A stretch of DNA of 64,000 bases from Candidatus Dadabacteria bacterium (GTDB taxonomy: Bacteria > Desulfobacterota_D > UBA1144 > Nemesobacterales > Nemesobacteraceae): contig VXNX01000009.1 in NCBI GenBank assembly GCA_009840385.1, positions 37,585 through 101,584 on the forward strand, in the 5' to 3' direction. Both the position numbers and the translations under genes were made by a program. The notes beneath the pieces are model-generated. The model made no database searches, had not been told where the DNA came from, and worked only from the letters and a program-made list of their open reading frames with translations. Shown piece by piece: positions 17,806-27,406 of this stretch (positions within the stretch are counted from its first letter, which is position 1; the number at the start of each line of letters is the position of its first letter).

Positions 17806-18210
17806 CTAAGTGATACCCAGTTTCTTTTTTCCTTCTTCGGATATCATGTCGGGGTTCCAGGGGGGATCCCATATCACCTCTATAAGTACATTATCGGCTC
17901 CCGCGTTTTTCAGGGCCATCTCCGCCTGACCGGCTATGTGAGCCCCCATTGCGCATCCGGGAGTGGTGAGAGTCATTTTAACTTGAACGTTCCGCCCAGA
18001 AATCTGAGTGTCATAAATAAGACCCAGATCCACTATGCTCACGGGAAGTTCAGGATCGTGCACTTCTTTTAGAGCATCATAGATGATTTCTTCGGTTATT
18101 TCCGGGCGATTTTCACTCTTTTCTTTCTTGTCGAACTTGGTAAAAGATACGGTGCTTTTATCCTTTGCGGAATCGCCTCTATCTATCTGAATTATTTTTT
18201 TCATCCCCAT
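17806..18210 (-). CDS. DUF59/MIP18 family protein (SufT/PaaD-like)
   Basis: This 134-residue protein has an N-terminal charged stretch of about 35 residues followed by a DUF59 domain. The domain landmarks are ALKEVHDPELPVSIVDLGL and TTPGCAMG, the conserved Cys-bearing loop. Such proteins assist iron-sulfur cluster assembly. A perfect AGGAGG precedes the ATG. It is immediately upstream of the Mrp ATPase gene, supporting a joint role in cluster maturation. Confidence 0.88.
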   Translation of the reverse strand: MGMKKIIQIDRGDSAKDKSTVSFTKFDKKEKSENRPEITEEIIYDALKEVHDPELPVSIVDLGLIYDTQISGRNVQVKMTLTTPGCAMGAHIAGQAEMALKNAGADNVLIEVIWDPPWNPDMISEEGKKKLGIT

Positions 18211-18397
18211 AATTTTTGCCTCCTGATTCTTCCTTTTATACTTAGCAGCTATAAGAAGCTCGTTGAATTGGCTTTTCTCTATGCAATGCAGGTTACTTCA
18301 TTGTTTTTTGTCAGGCTCTTCAAAAGAAGTAAACATCTCTTAATATCTTAACCAAGTGAATAAAAACTTTGGAAGATGCCTTCCACCTTACGTTTTC

Positions 18398-18426
18398 TTG
18401 ACACTATAATAACTATTCAATAGCAT
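18398..18426 (+). promoter_or_regulatory. Promoter for ispG
   Basis: TTGACA (18398-18403) and TAGCAT (18421-18426) are 17 bp apart, which would put the transcript start within about ten bases of the ispG ATG. An alternative perfect TATAAT at 18405-18410 with a poor -35 would give a leader of about 20 nt. Confidence 0.45.
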
Positions 18427-18438
18427 TCTCCGCAAGTC

Positions 18439-19497
18439 ATGAGACAATCCCGGCAGATATCAATCGGCAACGTGAAAATAGGCGGGGGAGCTCCCGTATC
18501 GGTCCAGTCAATGACTATTACCGATACAAGAGATGTCGCGTCGACAGTTTCCCAGATAAAAAGACTTGAAGATGCGGGCTGTGACATTGTCAGGGTCGCT
18601 GTTCCGGACATGGATGCTGCAAGGGCTCTGGGAGCGATACGAAAGGGAATAAGAATTCCCCTGGTCTCAGACATACATTTTGACTACAAACTTGCCCTCG
18701 AATCAATAAAGCAGGGAGTTGACGGGATGAGAATAAATCCCGGAAACATCGGCGCCAAATACAGAATAAAAGCCGTGGTTGATGCCTGCAGAGAAAGGGG
18801 AATTCCCATAAGGATAGGAGTAAACTCAGGCTCTCTTCAAAAAGACATACTCAGAAAGCACAAGCATCCAACCGCGGAGGCCCTGGTCGAAAGCGCGCTG
18901 AGACACGTGCACATACTCGAGGACCTTGATTTTTACGAGATAAAGATTTCCGTTAAATCCACGGACGTGAGGAAAATGATCGCCGCATACAGAATGCTCG
19001 CTGAGAAAACCGAATACGCTCTCCATCTTGGAGTCACCGAGGCCGGAACCCCGGGGATGGGGACGGTGAAATCCTCCATAGGAATCGGAGCGCTTCTAGC
19101 TGAAGGGATAGGCGACACAATAAGGGTTTCTTTAACAGGAGATCCGGTGGAAGAGATTGTTGTCGGAATGAACATACTGAGATCCTTGGGAATGAGGAAC
19201 AATGGAATCGAGCTTATCTCGTGCCCGGGGTGTGGGCGACTTGAAATAGATCTTGAAAAACTCGTTTCGGAAGTCGAGCAGGCCGTTTCCGGCTTTGATC
19301 TTCCGAGGCCGGTTAAGGTTGCCCTACTTGGATGTGTTGTTAACGGACCTGGCGAGGCTTCGGAAGCCGACATAGGAATAGCCGGGGGAAAGGGAAAGGG
19401 GATGCTTTATCGGGACGGAAAGCTGATAAAATCTTTCAAGGAAGCCGATCTGGTCGGAGAACTTGTCAAGGAAATAGAACGAAACTACGTCAACTGA
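18439..19497 (+). CDS. ispG: 4-hydroxy-3-methylbut-2-en-1-yl diphosphate synthase
   Basis: IspG (GcpE) is a 4Fe-4S enzyme of the MEP isoprenoid pathway that reduces methylerythritol cyclodiphosphate. The TIM-barrel domain shows PVSVQSMT and DIHFDYKLAL. The C-terminal cluster ligands are in SCPGCGR and LGCVVNGPGE. The 352-residue length is normal. No Shine-Dalgarno sequence precedes the ATG and the nearest promoter leaves a very short leader. The downstream ispA in this window belongs to the same wider pathway. Confidence 0.96.
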   Translation: MRQSRQISIGNVKIGGGAPVSVQSMTITDTRDVASTVSQIKRLEDAGCDIVRVAVPDMDAARALGAIRKGIRIPLVSDIHFDYKLALESIKQGVDGMRINPGNIGAKYRIKAVVDACRERGIPIRIGVNSGSLQKDILRKHKHPTAEALVESALRHVHILEDLDFYEIKISVKSTDVRKMIAAYRMLAEKTEYALHLGVTEAGTPGMGTVKSSIGIGALLAEGIGDTIRVSLTGDPVEEIVVGMNILRSLGMRNNGIELISCPGCGRLEIDLEKLVSEVEQAVSGFDLPRPVKVALLGCVVNGPGEASEADIGIAGGKGKGMLYRDGKLIKSFKEADLVGELVKEIERNYVN

Positions 19498-19561
19498 CCC
19501 CGGAACCCCGTAAAATTGTTTCCCGGCTGAGTTCCAAAATCGCTTTAAAGGAGAAAAACAG

Positions 19562-21295
19562 ATGAGGTTTTCTTCCTATTTCATACCCACGGTTAAGGAA
19601 GACCCTTCGGACGCCGAAATCATAAGTCACAAGCTTATGGTAAGAGCCGGCATGATAAGAAAGCTTGCGGCCGGCATCTACAACTACCTTCCCCTAGGAC
19701 TCAAATCCATAAGAAAAGTTGAGAACATAGTGCGGGAGGAAATGAACAGGGCCGGGGCCATCGAGCTTCTCATGCCCGCGGTGCTTCCGGCTGAGCCCTG
19801 GATTGAAAGCGCCAGGTGGGATTACTACGGGAAAGAACTGCTTCGCTTCAAAGACCGTGCAGAGCGGGATTTTTGCCTGGGTCCCACCCATGAGGAGATA
19901 ATAACGGACATAGTTAGGAAGGAGATTCGTTCCTACAAACAGCTTCCCGTTAATTTCTACCAGATACAGACGAAGTTCAGGGATGAAATCCGTCCCCGCT
20001 TCGGGGTTATGAGGGCACGTGAATTCATAATGAAAGATGCTTACAGCTTTGATATTTCTGACGAGGAGGCTGATCGCTCTTATCAGGCAATGTACGACGC
20101 TTACGTGCGCATATTCGAAAGATGTGGACTTGAATTTAGTGTGGTAGCTGCTGACTCCGGAAACATCGGCGGAAGTTTTTCTCATGAGTTCATGGTGACG
20201 GCCGACAGCGGAGAGGATGTGATAATGAGTTCCTCGGAAGCCGATTACGCCGCCAATTTAGAACTCGCAAAAATCGGTGTTTCAGAAGACGAGAGGGAAG
20301 GGCTGAGAACAACCTCCGGTCTTGACGAACTCTCCGAGGTTCATACTCCAGATCTTAAGACGGTCGAGGAGGTGGCGCAGCTTTTAAAGGTCGGGCCGGA
20401 AAAACTGATAAAAACCCTTATAGTGCGTACCGAGACGGAACCAGTCGTTGCGCTTGTAAGAGGAGACACAGATCTCAGCCTGACCAAGCTTCGAAATTTT
20501 CTCGGGTGTGATGTCACGGAACTTGCCGATCCGCAGACAATTCTGGAAATTTCAGGAGGCCCGCTTGGATTCAGCGGGCCCGTGGAACTTAAGAGAAAGA
20601 ACGTGAGGGTGATTGCGGACAAATCCGTTCGCAATATGAAAAACGCCGTGACGGGAGCCAACAAAGGCGACCACCACATAACCGGCGTTAACCCCGGGCG
20701 GGACTTTGAAGCCGATTCCTATGCGGACATAAGGGTGGCAAGGGAAGGGGATCCGTGCCCGGTTTCCGAAAACGGAGTTCTGAAGGCGTCAAGAGGCATT
20801 GAAGTCGGACATGTTTTCAAACTGGGGACCAAGTACAGCGAAGCCATGGGAGCCACATACGTAGATGAGAACGGGGTCGAAAAACCGCTTGTTATGGGTT
20901 GTTACGGAATCGGGATAGGAAGAACGGTAGCAGCGGCGATAGAACAGAATAACGATGAGTACGGAATAAAATTTCCCGTCCCCATAGCTCCGTTTGAAGT
21001 TTCCGTGCTTCCGATAAACATGAAGCAGCAGGATGTGAAGGACGTAGCGGAGAAAGTATACTCAGCGCTTCTCCACGATGGAGTGGATGTTCTTATCGAT
21101 GACAGGGCGGAGACCGCTGGCGTGAAATTCAAAGACTCGGATCTGCTCGGAATCCCGATTCAGGTCACTGTCGGGCAAAGAAGCCTGAAAGAGGGCAAGG
21201 TGGAGATAAAGAATAGAAACTCCGGTGAGAGAATAAGCATTACCGTGGAAGAAGCCTCAGGAGAAATTGCTGCTCTTTTGGCTGAAGAGAGATAA
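19562..21295 (+). CDS. proS: Prolyl-tRNA synthetase
   Basis: This is a bacterial-type class II synthetase of 577 residues. The N-terminal catalytic core has motif 2 around FRDEIRPRFGVMRAREF. A YbaK-like editing domain (about residues 225-400) deacylates mischarged alanyl-tRNA-Pro. Motif 3 is GIGIGRTVAAAIEQ, and the C-terminal anticodon-binding domain ends the protein. The start is supported by AAAGGAG. It follows ispG by 64 bases. Confidence 0.97.
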   Translation: MRFSSYFIPTVKEDPSDAEIISHKLMVRAGMIRKLAAGIYNYLPLGLKSIRKVENIVREEMNRAGAIELLMPAVLPAEPWIESARWDYYGKELLRFKDRAERDFCLGPTHEEIITDIVRKEIRSYKQLPVNFYQIQTKFRDEIRPRFGVMRAREFIMKDAYSFDISDEEADRSYQAMYDAYVRIFERCGLEFSVVAADSGNIGGSFSHEFMVTADSGEDVIMSSSEADYAANLELAKIGVSEDEREGLRTTSGLDELSEVHTPDLKTVEEVAQLLKVGPEKLIKTLIVRTETEPVVALVRGDTDLSLTKLRNFLGCDVTELADPQTILEISGGPLGFSGPVELKRKNVRVIADKSVRNMKNAVTGANKGDHHITGVNPGRDFEADSYADIRVAREGDPCPVSENGVLKASRGIEVGHVFKLGTKYSEAMGATYVDENGVEKPLVMGCYGIGIGRTVAAAIEQNNDEYGIKFPVPIAPFEVSVLPINMKQQDVKDVAEKVYSALLHDGVDVLIDDRAETAGVKFKDSDLLGIPIQVTVGQRSLKEGKVEIKNRNSGERISITVEEASGEIAALLAEER

Positions 21296-21331
21296 GAAGA
21301 ACCTCGGGGCGCAAATTCTGGGGTTTATATA

Positions 21332-21359
21332 CTTACACTGCCCAAAAGTGTGATAGAAT
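21332..21359 (+). promoter_or_regulatory. Possible promoter for the STAS-domain gene
   Basis: CTTACA (21332-21337) lies 16 bp before TAGAAT (21354-21359). It would place a transcript start near 21366, about 75 bases ahead of the likely ATG at 21443. Confidence 0.35.
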
Positions 21360-21442
21360 GTGAGCATGGGCTTAATGTGTTCCCTACGGAGCAAGTTCGA
21401 GATAATACTGCAGCGTCCGGGCAGTATAGAGAAGCGCTTAAA

Positions 21443-21793
21443 ATGAGTGACGTAGAATTTAAAATCCAGCTCGATCAGTTCAAAGGAGTTCTGATAATAA
21501 GCATATCCGGCGAGATCAAAGGCCTGAGCGGACGGGAATTTCACCGTGAGATATTCCAGAGAATCCAGGAGCAGGATGTTCCTATAGTTCTGGATCTCGA
21601 AGGGCTGAACTACATCAACAGCATGGGACTGCGCTCGATCCTGCTTGTCGCCAAAAGGCAGCAGGAGAACAAAGCGAAGTTCGCGGTGTGCTCCCTGTCC
21701 AAACCTATGAGAGAAGTATTCGAGATCACGTGTTTTGACCGAATCATGCCGGTGCTCGATTCCCGCTCCGAAGCCATAGCAGCGGTAACTTAA
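21443..21793 (+). CDS. STAS-domain protein, anti-sigma-factor antagonist type
   Basis: This 116-residue single STAS domain resembles SpoIIAA/RsbV. The likely phospho-acceptor Ser60 is in YINSMGL, preceded by IVLDLEGL. In the family, such proteins release a sigma factor from a kinase/anti-sigma partner. No partner gene is adjacent. The open frame runs back to 21350, but homologues begin at about MSDVEF, so I place the start at 21443. The ribosome site is weak. Confidence 0.85.
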   Translation: MSDVEFKIQLDQFKGVLIISISGEIKGLSGREFHREIFQRIQEQDVPIVLDLEGLNYINSMGLRSILLVAKRQQENKAKFAVCSLSKPMREVFEITCFDRIMPVLDSRSEAIAAVT

Positions 21794-21956
21794 AAGTCCG
21801 TCCGATACAGGTAACGGATATCCTTAAACCCATACAGCGTCGGAATCACGTTGCCGAGACTAACAAAAAAAATGATTCACAGGATTTGTGAACGAAACAA
21901 TCTGGTTGCGGTTCTCGCCCTGGTTCTCACTACCAAGTTTAGCCTTTAATCTTTAG

Positions 21957-24542
21957 CTATTTCTTTCTGAAAGTGAAGTTTCCTTCTTTGTCCAGATCCA
22001 CTTTTACCGTGGCTGAATCCTTGAAACTCCCTTTCAATATCTGGTTTGCAAGCGGGTCCTGTATATATTTCTGTACGGCGCGTTTAAGCGGTCTCGCCCC
22101 GAAAACGGGATCGTAACCAATATCGACCAGCCTTGTAACGGCTTTCTCGGAAAGTTGTATAGCGAGATTTTTCTCCGCAAGCCTCTCTTTTAGATATCCG
22201 ATCTGTATCTCGGCTATTTTAATGAGGTCTGTTCTTTTCAGAGCGCTGAATATGACAACTTCGTCAATTCTGTTTAGAAATTCAGGACGAAAGTAGTTTC
22301 TGAGCATCTCGTTTATTCTGTTTTCCATTTCCTCGCTGTTCCCTGACGATTCCTGTATGTGCTGGCTCCCCAAGTTTGAGGTCATTATTATTACAGTGTT
22401 GCGGAAATCAACGGTTCTTCCCTGCCCATCGGTGAGTCTTCCGTCGTCAAGAATCTGAAGAAGCAGGTTAAACACATCGGAGTGCGCTTTTTCTATCTCG
22501 TCAAAAAGCACCACGGAGTAGGGTCGTCTCCTCACGGTTTCTGAAAGCTGCCCGCCTTCCTCGTATCCGACATACCCGGGAGGGGCTCCGATCAGTCTTG
22601 ATACCGAGTGCTTCTCCATATACTCACTCATGTCAATTCGTACAATCGCATCTTCATTGTCGAACATGAATTCGGCAAGTGATCTGGCGAGTTCAGTCTT
22701 CCCAACCCCTGTAGGTCCGAGGAATATAAACGAGCTTATCGGCCTTCTCGGATCGGAGAGCCCGGCCCTTGACCTGCGAAGCGCGTTTGAGACCAGTTTT
22801 ATCGGCTCCGGCTGCCCCACCACCCGTTTCGAGAGTCTTTCTTCCATGTGAACGAGTTTCTCGACTTCCTCTTCAACCAGGCTTGATACTGGTATTCCCG
22901 TCCACTTCGATACAACCGCGGCTATATCTTCGGCACTTACTTCCTCGCGAAGCATTTTCCTTTGGCTCTGTATTTCGGAAAGCTCCGCGCCGAGGCTCTC
23001 CAGATCCTTTTCAAGTTCCGGGATTCTGCCATAAAGAAATTCGGATGCGCGGGAGAGGTCTCCTTCTCTCTGCGCTCTCTCCGCATCGATTCTTCCGTTC
23101 TCTATTTCCTCTTTGGTCCTTCTTATTCTCGATATGCAGTCTTTTTCCTTCTGCCAGTGCGCCTCAAGTATCTCCGCTTCCTTCTTTAGTTCCGAGAGGT
23201 TTTTTTCAATCCCTTCAAGCTTTCCCAGAAGTTCAGGTTCCTGCTCTTTTTTAAATCCCTCCCTTTCTATCTCAAGGCGCATTATCTTTCTTTTTATTTC
23301 GTCTATCTCGGTCGGCACGGAGTCAATCTCCATTTTGAGCCGCGCCGAGGCTTCATCCATAAGGTCAACGGCCTTGTCCGGCAGAAACCTCCCGGAGATA
23401 TACCTGTTTGAAAGCTGGGAGGCGGCAACAAGAGCTTCGTCCTTGATTTTCACGCCGTGATGAACTTCATATTTTTCCTTAAGACCTCTTAGGATCGACA
23501 CGGTTTCCTCCACGGAAGGCTCATCAACGTAGACCTGCTGAAACCTGCGTTCAAGGGCGGCGTCTTTTTCTATGTGATTTCTGTATTCATCAAGAGTGGT
23601 CGCACCTATGCAGTGAAGTTCTCCGCGCGCAAGGGCCGGCTTGAGCATGTTTGACGCGTCCATAGCTCCATCGGCCGCCCCTGCTCCCACGACGGTGTGT
23701 ATTTCGTCTATGAAAAGAATTATCTCTCCTTGGGATTCCGTAACCTCTTTGAGTACCGCCTTGAGCCTCTCTTCGAACTGTCCCCTGTACTTCGCCCCGG
23801 CGAGAAGCGATCCCAGATCGAGGGAAATGAGCTTCTTATCCTTAAGTCCTTCTGGAACATCGGAGTCGACTATGCGCTGGGCAAGCCCCTCCACTATGGC
23901 CGTTTTCCCCACTCCGGGTTCCCCTATGAGGACAGGATTGTTCTTCGTTCTTCGAAGAAGTACCCGTATCACATTCCTTATCTCGTCGTCTCTTCCTATA
24001 ACAGGGTCTATGCCTCCGCTTCGGGCAAGCTCGGTGAAATCTTTTCCGTATTGGCGAAGCGGTTCCATCGTGTCTTCAGGATTTTGCGTGTCCACTGTCT
24101 GGTTACCTCTCAGTTCTTTTAGTGATTTTAATATCCCTTCCTTGGTTACATCCGATTCCGAAAAGCTGTCTTTAAGAGACCCGGTGGCGTGAGAAACCAC
24201 TCCAATCAGAAGGTGTTCGGTACTTACATAGGCGTCCCCGAGATATCGCGCTTCTTTGTCAGCCGACCGGATAGCAGAGTCAAGTTCTCTGCTCATGTAT
24301 ACCTGATCAGATGCTCCCTTTACCTTGGGAAGCCTGGATATCTGTTCGGCGGCCGTCCGCGCAAGCTCCCGGGGGTCGGATTCCAGCTGCTCCAGAATCC
24401 TGGTTGGCATCCCGGGCTTACTTAGCAGGGCCGCGAATAAATGGGGCAAGTCAACTACTTGGTTTTCGTTGTCGCTTGCCGCGTTTCGTGCCTCCACGAT
24501 AGCTTCTTGGGCCTTCAATGTGAGTTTTTCGGGCGAAATCAT
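21957..24542 (-). CDS. clpB: ATP-dependent disaggregase ClpB
   Basis: This is a Hsp100 chaperone of 861 residues that re-solubilises aggregates with DnaK. It has an N-terminal Clp repeat domain (about 1-145), a first AAA module with GEPGVGKT, a middle coiled-coil domain (about 405-525), and a second AAA module with GPTGVGKT. The long middle domain separates ClpB from ClpA and ClpC. I chose the ATG at 24542; a GTG three codons upstream is possible. The 185-base upstream gap has a GTTGCGCAAC palindrome (24621-24630) but no clear heat-shock promoter. Confidence 0.97.
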   Translation of the reverse strand: MISPEKLTLKAQEAIVEARNAASDNENQVVDLPHLFAALLSKPGMPTRILEQLESDPRELARTAAEQISRLPKVKGASDQVYMSRELDSAIRSADKEARYLGDAYVSTEHLLIGVVSHATGSLKDSFSESDVTKEGILKSLKELRGNQTVDTQNPEDTMEPLRQYGKDFTELARSGGIDPVIGRDDEIRNVIRVLLRRTKNNPVLIGEPGVGKTAIVEGLAQRIVDSDVPEGLKDKKLISLDLGSLLAGAKYRGQFEERLKAVLKEVTESQGEIILFIDEIHTVVGAGAADGAMDASNMLKPALARGELHCIGATTLDEYRNHIEKDAALERRFQQVYVDEPSVEETVSILRGLKEKYEVHHGVKIKDEALVAASQLSNRYISGRFLPDKAVDLMDEASARLKMEIDSVPTEIDEIKRKIMRLEIEREGFKKEQEPELLGKLEGIEKNLSELKKEAEILEAHWQKEKDCISRIRRTKEEIENGRIDAERAQREGDLSRASEFLYGRIPELEKDLESLGAELSEIQSQRKMLREEVSAEDIAAVVSKWTGIPVSSLVEEEVEKLVHMEERLSKRVVGQPEPIKLVSNALRRSRAGLSDPRRPISSFIFLGPTGVGKTELARSLAEFMFDNEDAIVRIDMSEYMEKHSVSRLIGAPPGYVGYEEGGQLSETVRRRPYSVVLFDEIEKAHSDVFNLLLQILDDGRLTDGQGRTVDFRNTVIIMTSNLGSQHIQESSGNSEEMENRINEMLRNYFRPEFLNRIDEVVIFSALKRTDLIKIAEIQIGYLKERLAEKNLAIQLSEKAVTRLVDIGYDPVFGARPLKRAVQKYIQDPLANQILKGSFKDSATVKVDLDKEGNFTFRKK

Positions 24543-24727
24543 CTCACACACAAAATAATTCTTCTTTGCCCGGAATCAAGAAATTGGCTGGAATAAAAAA
24601 GATAGGGAACACAGAACAAAGTTGCGCAACAATCCCCAAGAGCGGTTAAAGCACCGCACGCGTAACTTTTTTGTGTTGCCTATAAAAACCGGGATATTGC
24701 AGGGACGCAGACTATAGTGCCGCTACA

Positions 24728-25882
24728 TTATTTCCCAAGAATGCTCACGACGCAGGTGATACCGTCCATGGCGGGCTGGGCGCCTCCCATGGTCTCGATA
24801 ATACCGACTTTGGCATCTTTCACCTGGCGTTCAGGCTCAACTTCCTCTCTTAGCTGCCTTACGATCTCAGCGGTCTGAAGAAGTCCGGTAGCCCCAACGG
24901 GATGTCCCCGTGAAAGCAGGCCGCCGCTTGGGTTGACGGCAACTTTATCACCGCCCACCCACGTGCTTTTTTCGTCTATGAGGGTAGCTCCCTCTCCCTT
25001 TTCGCAAAAGCCCAGGGATTCCACAACCATCATCTCCGCTATTGAGAAAGCATCGTGAATTTCAGCCACGTCCATGTCCTCGGGTCCCAGTCCTGCCATT
25101 TCATAAGCCATCTGGGAGGTTCTCCAGACATTTTCGGAAGGATCGCAGGTAAGGCCTGTGGGACTGCTGTACTTGCCCGACTGGGCAACACAGCCCAGGA
25201 TCTTTATTGGCATCTTTTTAGCAAGTTCTCCGACATGTTCCTCGGAACACAGCACCGCGGCCGCGGCCGCGTCCCCAACGGGACAGCACATGTTGCGCGT
25301 AAGCGGGTCGGCAATCATCGGCGCATTCAGTACTTCTTCCACCGTGGTGGGCTTTCTGTACTGGGCAAGAGGATTCAGGGAGGCGTGGTAGCGACTTTTT
25401 ACGACGACTTCGGCCAGCTGTTCCAGGGTAACTCCGTATTCGCTCATGTACTTTGAAGCTCTTATCGCGTAGAGTCCGGGCATTCCCATGCCGATGGAAA
25501 CCTCAAGGTCGTCTTCCTCAAGGGGTAGGGGACCTCCGGAGAGAATTCTACTCAGATTCTCGACACCGAGAGCGAGGGCTATGTCGTACTGTCCGTAGGC
25601 TACGGTTCTCCAAGCTTCCCAGAGGGAAAGCGTTCCGCTTCCGCAAGCACCCTCCACATTTATGGTCGGCTGTCCGACGAGACCTATTTCCTTAAGAGCT
25701 CTCTGTCCGACTCCCATGCCTTGGTAGACATGACCGCAGAACGCGATTTCTATTTTCCGCGCGTGAATTTCCGAGTCCTGTATCGCGGCCCATGCGGCTT
25801 CTCTTGCGAGGACGTGAGCCGGTTTGTCGGGAAATCTTCCGCAGGCGGTGTTTCCCACTCCTATAATGTAAACGTCTCTCAT
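24728..25882 (-). CDS. Thiolase family protein, SCP2-like acetyl-CoA acetyltransferase
   Basis: This is a thiolase-fold enzyme of 384 residues. The nucleophilic Cys is in EGACGSGTLS, and the active-site histidines are in EIHDAFSIAE and GHPVGATG. The usual C-terminal catalytic CxGGG is replaced by ETMGGAQPA, which is typical of the SCP2-like branch. The acyl-CoA substrate is unknown. A GGAGG ribosome site fixes the ATG at 25882; the open frame extends 36 codons further but reads as non-coding. It is divergent from the nitroreductase gene. Confidence 0.9.
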   Translation of the reverse strand: MRDVYIIGVGNTACGRFPDKPAHVLAREAAWAAIQDSEIHARKIEIAFCGHVYQGMGVGQRALKEIGLVGQPTINVEGACGSGTLSLWEAWRTVAYGQYDIALALGVENLSRILSGGPLPLEEDDLEVSIGMGMPGLYAIRASKYMSEYGVTLEQLAEVVVKSRYHASLNPLAQYRKPTTVEEVLNAPMIADPLTRNMCCPVGDAAAAAVLCSEEHVGELAKKMPIKILGCVAQSGKYSSPTGLTCDPSENVWRTSQMAYEMAGLGPEDMDVAEIHDAFSIAEMMVVESLGFCEKGEGATLIDEKSTWVGGDKVAVNPSGGLLSRGHPVGATGLLQTAEIVRQLREEVEPERQVKDAKVGIIETMGGAQPAMDGITCVVSILGK

Positions 25883-25995
25883 TGATAATTCCTCCAGCTT
25901 GCACTTTAAATTCGGCAATAAAATGTATACAAAATCGTTTGCGTTGTAAAATTTACGAGATTTTGATTTTCGATGATGAAATTTTCGCAATTTAA

Positions 25996-26004
25996 TGGTA
26001 TGAT
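25996..26004 (+). promoter_or_regulatory. Extended -10 promoter for the nitroreductase operon
   Basis: TGG directly precedes TATGAT, forming a TGn extended -10 element with no good -35 box. It lies 62 bases before the nitroreductase ATG in the divergent intergenic region. Confidence 0.45.
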
Positions 26005-26065
26005 GTCTGGAGAGGTTTTGGAGTTTAACTCTGAATAAAAAATACCCAGATAGGAGGTTATTAAT

Positions 26066-27082
26066 ATGAGTGATGTACCAAGTGCCAGCGAAGTTGGTAA
26101 TATCATGGACACCTTCAGTTCCATAGGACTAAGAAGGTCCATCAGATGGTATGAGCCGCATCAGTCCGTTGAGAAATGGAAGGTTCAGGCCATGCTGGAA
26201 GCTGCCAGGCTTTCTCCTACGGCAGGCAACTTCAATGGCCAAAGAGCAATAGTTGTATACAGGGATGAAGATCCCGAAATATGGGAGTTTATATCCGACT
26301 GGAGTCAGATTACAACGCAGATGGCTCCCGTGCTTATCTTCTGGTGCTACGACATGGGCAACTACGACACAATGGGTCAGTCTATCCACGACCTTCTAAG
26401 AACCGGAGCACTCGATAAGGCGCACGGCTGGGAATATGACAGGGTATCCAGGCTGTTCCCGCTTCCTGCAATGCTTCCCGATGCGGTACTGCACCGGCTT
26501 GCCGCGATCGATCTTGGAAACGCGATACAGAATGCCTGTCTTGTTGCGACGTCCTTGGGTCTCGGAACCTGCCTTAACGGCGCCAGCGGTGGAGCCAGAA
26601 GGAACACGAAAGCAAAGTTCAATCTTCCAGACACTTACGTGTTCAGCTGGCTTATGACCGTCGGTTATCCCGCTGAGAGCATGGACGGCGGCGGAGCAAG
26701 AAGCCGACCTCCGTTTGAAACCATGTTCTTCGAAAAACAGGTCGGAAACGCCTTCCCGAGAGATCCCGAGGTAGTAAAGCTTCTTGAGGATCTGAACATG
26801 CTTCAGCCATCAGGACCTCTTCCCGGAAGACTTGAGGAGATCAACAAGCTCACCAAACGTTTCGGTCTCGGAGACGAGTGGCTTACGGACTGGAAGCTTG
26901 AAGATTCCCAGCTTGGAGATCTTGCGGGAGACAAGAAACCTGAGCCCCTCAGTGCCGAGGAAGTTCAGGCTTCGGCCGCGGGTGCATCCGCTGACCCCTC
27001 GGGCTTTACCCTCAAACCGACGGTGAAGCGGGAGGAGATCCAGAAGTACAGGGAAGAAAAAGGCATAGGGGATGCCGACTAG
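26066..27082 (+). CDS. Nitroreductase-family flavoprotein with C-terminal extension
   Basis: The first 230 residues match the FMN nitroreductase fold: the RRSIRWYEP start, AARLSPTAGNFNGQR for flavin contact, and ATSLGLGTCLNG near the C-terminal flavin site. A tail of about 100 residues continues to 338; it is charged and Ala/Pro-containing and I recognise no domain in it. The substrate is unknown. A GATAGGAGG ribosome site precedes the ATG. A small membrane-protein gene follows after 33 bases with its own strong ribosome site and a shared terminator. Confidence 0.85.
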   Translation: MSDVPSASEVGNIMDTFSSIGLRRSIRWYEPHQSVEKWKVQAMLEAARLSPTAGNFNGQRAIVVYRDEDPEIWEFISDWSQITTQMAPVLIFWCYDMGNYDTMGQSIHDLLRTGALDKAHGWEYDRVSRLFPLPAMLPDAVLHRLAAIDLGNAIQNACLVATSLGLGTCLNGASGGARRNTKAKFNLPDTYVFSWLMTVGYPAESMDGGGARSRPPFETMFFEKQVGNAFPRDPEVVKLLEDLNMLQPSGPLPGRLEEINKLTKRFGLGDEWLTDWKLEDSQLGDLAGDKKPEPLSAEEVQASAAGASADPSGFTLKPTVKREEIQKYREEKGIGDAD

Positions 27083-27115
27083 TTCTTATCAAAAATAAAC
27101 AAGGAGGTTTTGGTA

Positions 27116-27307
27116 ATGGCAGAGATAACGCTGAATATTCCAGATCCGATTCATGACAGAATAAAAAGGAGAGCCGAGCAAACCAAAAATACCGATATTG
27201 GTATTATAATCGCTACTCTGGCTCTTACTTTCGGCGCCGCGTTTTATGACCATACAAAGTGGCTCCAGAATCTAGATGGAGTAGACGACAAGTCTAAGCC
27301 TTGGTAA
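27116..27307 (+). CDS. Small single-span membrane protein, 63 residues
   Basis: I do not recognise this family. An AAGGAGG site 7 bases upstream supports the ATG at 27116 rather than the GTG two codons earlier. An N-terminal charged amphipathic segment (about residues 1-27, many Lys/Arg) leads into one hydrophobic helix, IGIIIATLALTFGAAF. A short polar tail with Trp follows. It sits between the nitroreductase and a strong terminator, so the two are co-transcribed. A membrane tether or partner role is inference. Confidence 0.75.
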   Translation: MAEITLNIPDPIHDRIKRRAEQTKNTDIGIIIATLALTFGAAFYDHTKWLQNLDGVDDKSKPW

Positions 27308-27326
27308 GGTCACGGAAGTAAAAAAC

Positions 27327-27367
27327 AAAAAGGGGGATGTTCGTGCGAACGGTCATCCCCCTTTTTT
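27327..27367 (+). terminator. Strong terminator after the nitroreductase operon
   Basis: An A-rich 5' side and gggggatg pair with catccccc and the T-run. Gttcg / cgaac forms an inner stem. Six T residues follow, and the A-rich 5' flank would let it also terminate hflX from the other side. Confidence 0.85.
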
Positions 27368-27406
27368 ATTGCTTTTACAAACAAGACTGCTAAAGCCCTT
27401 GGGAAA

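Noticed and set aside
24543..24727. Heat-shock (sigma-32) promoter or CIRCE element before clpB
   Set aside because: CTTG-type and CCC-type elements occur, but their spacing is wrong, and no CIRCE inverted repeat is present; only a short GTTGCGCAAC palindrome remains.
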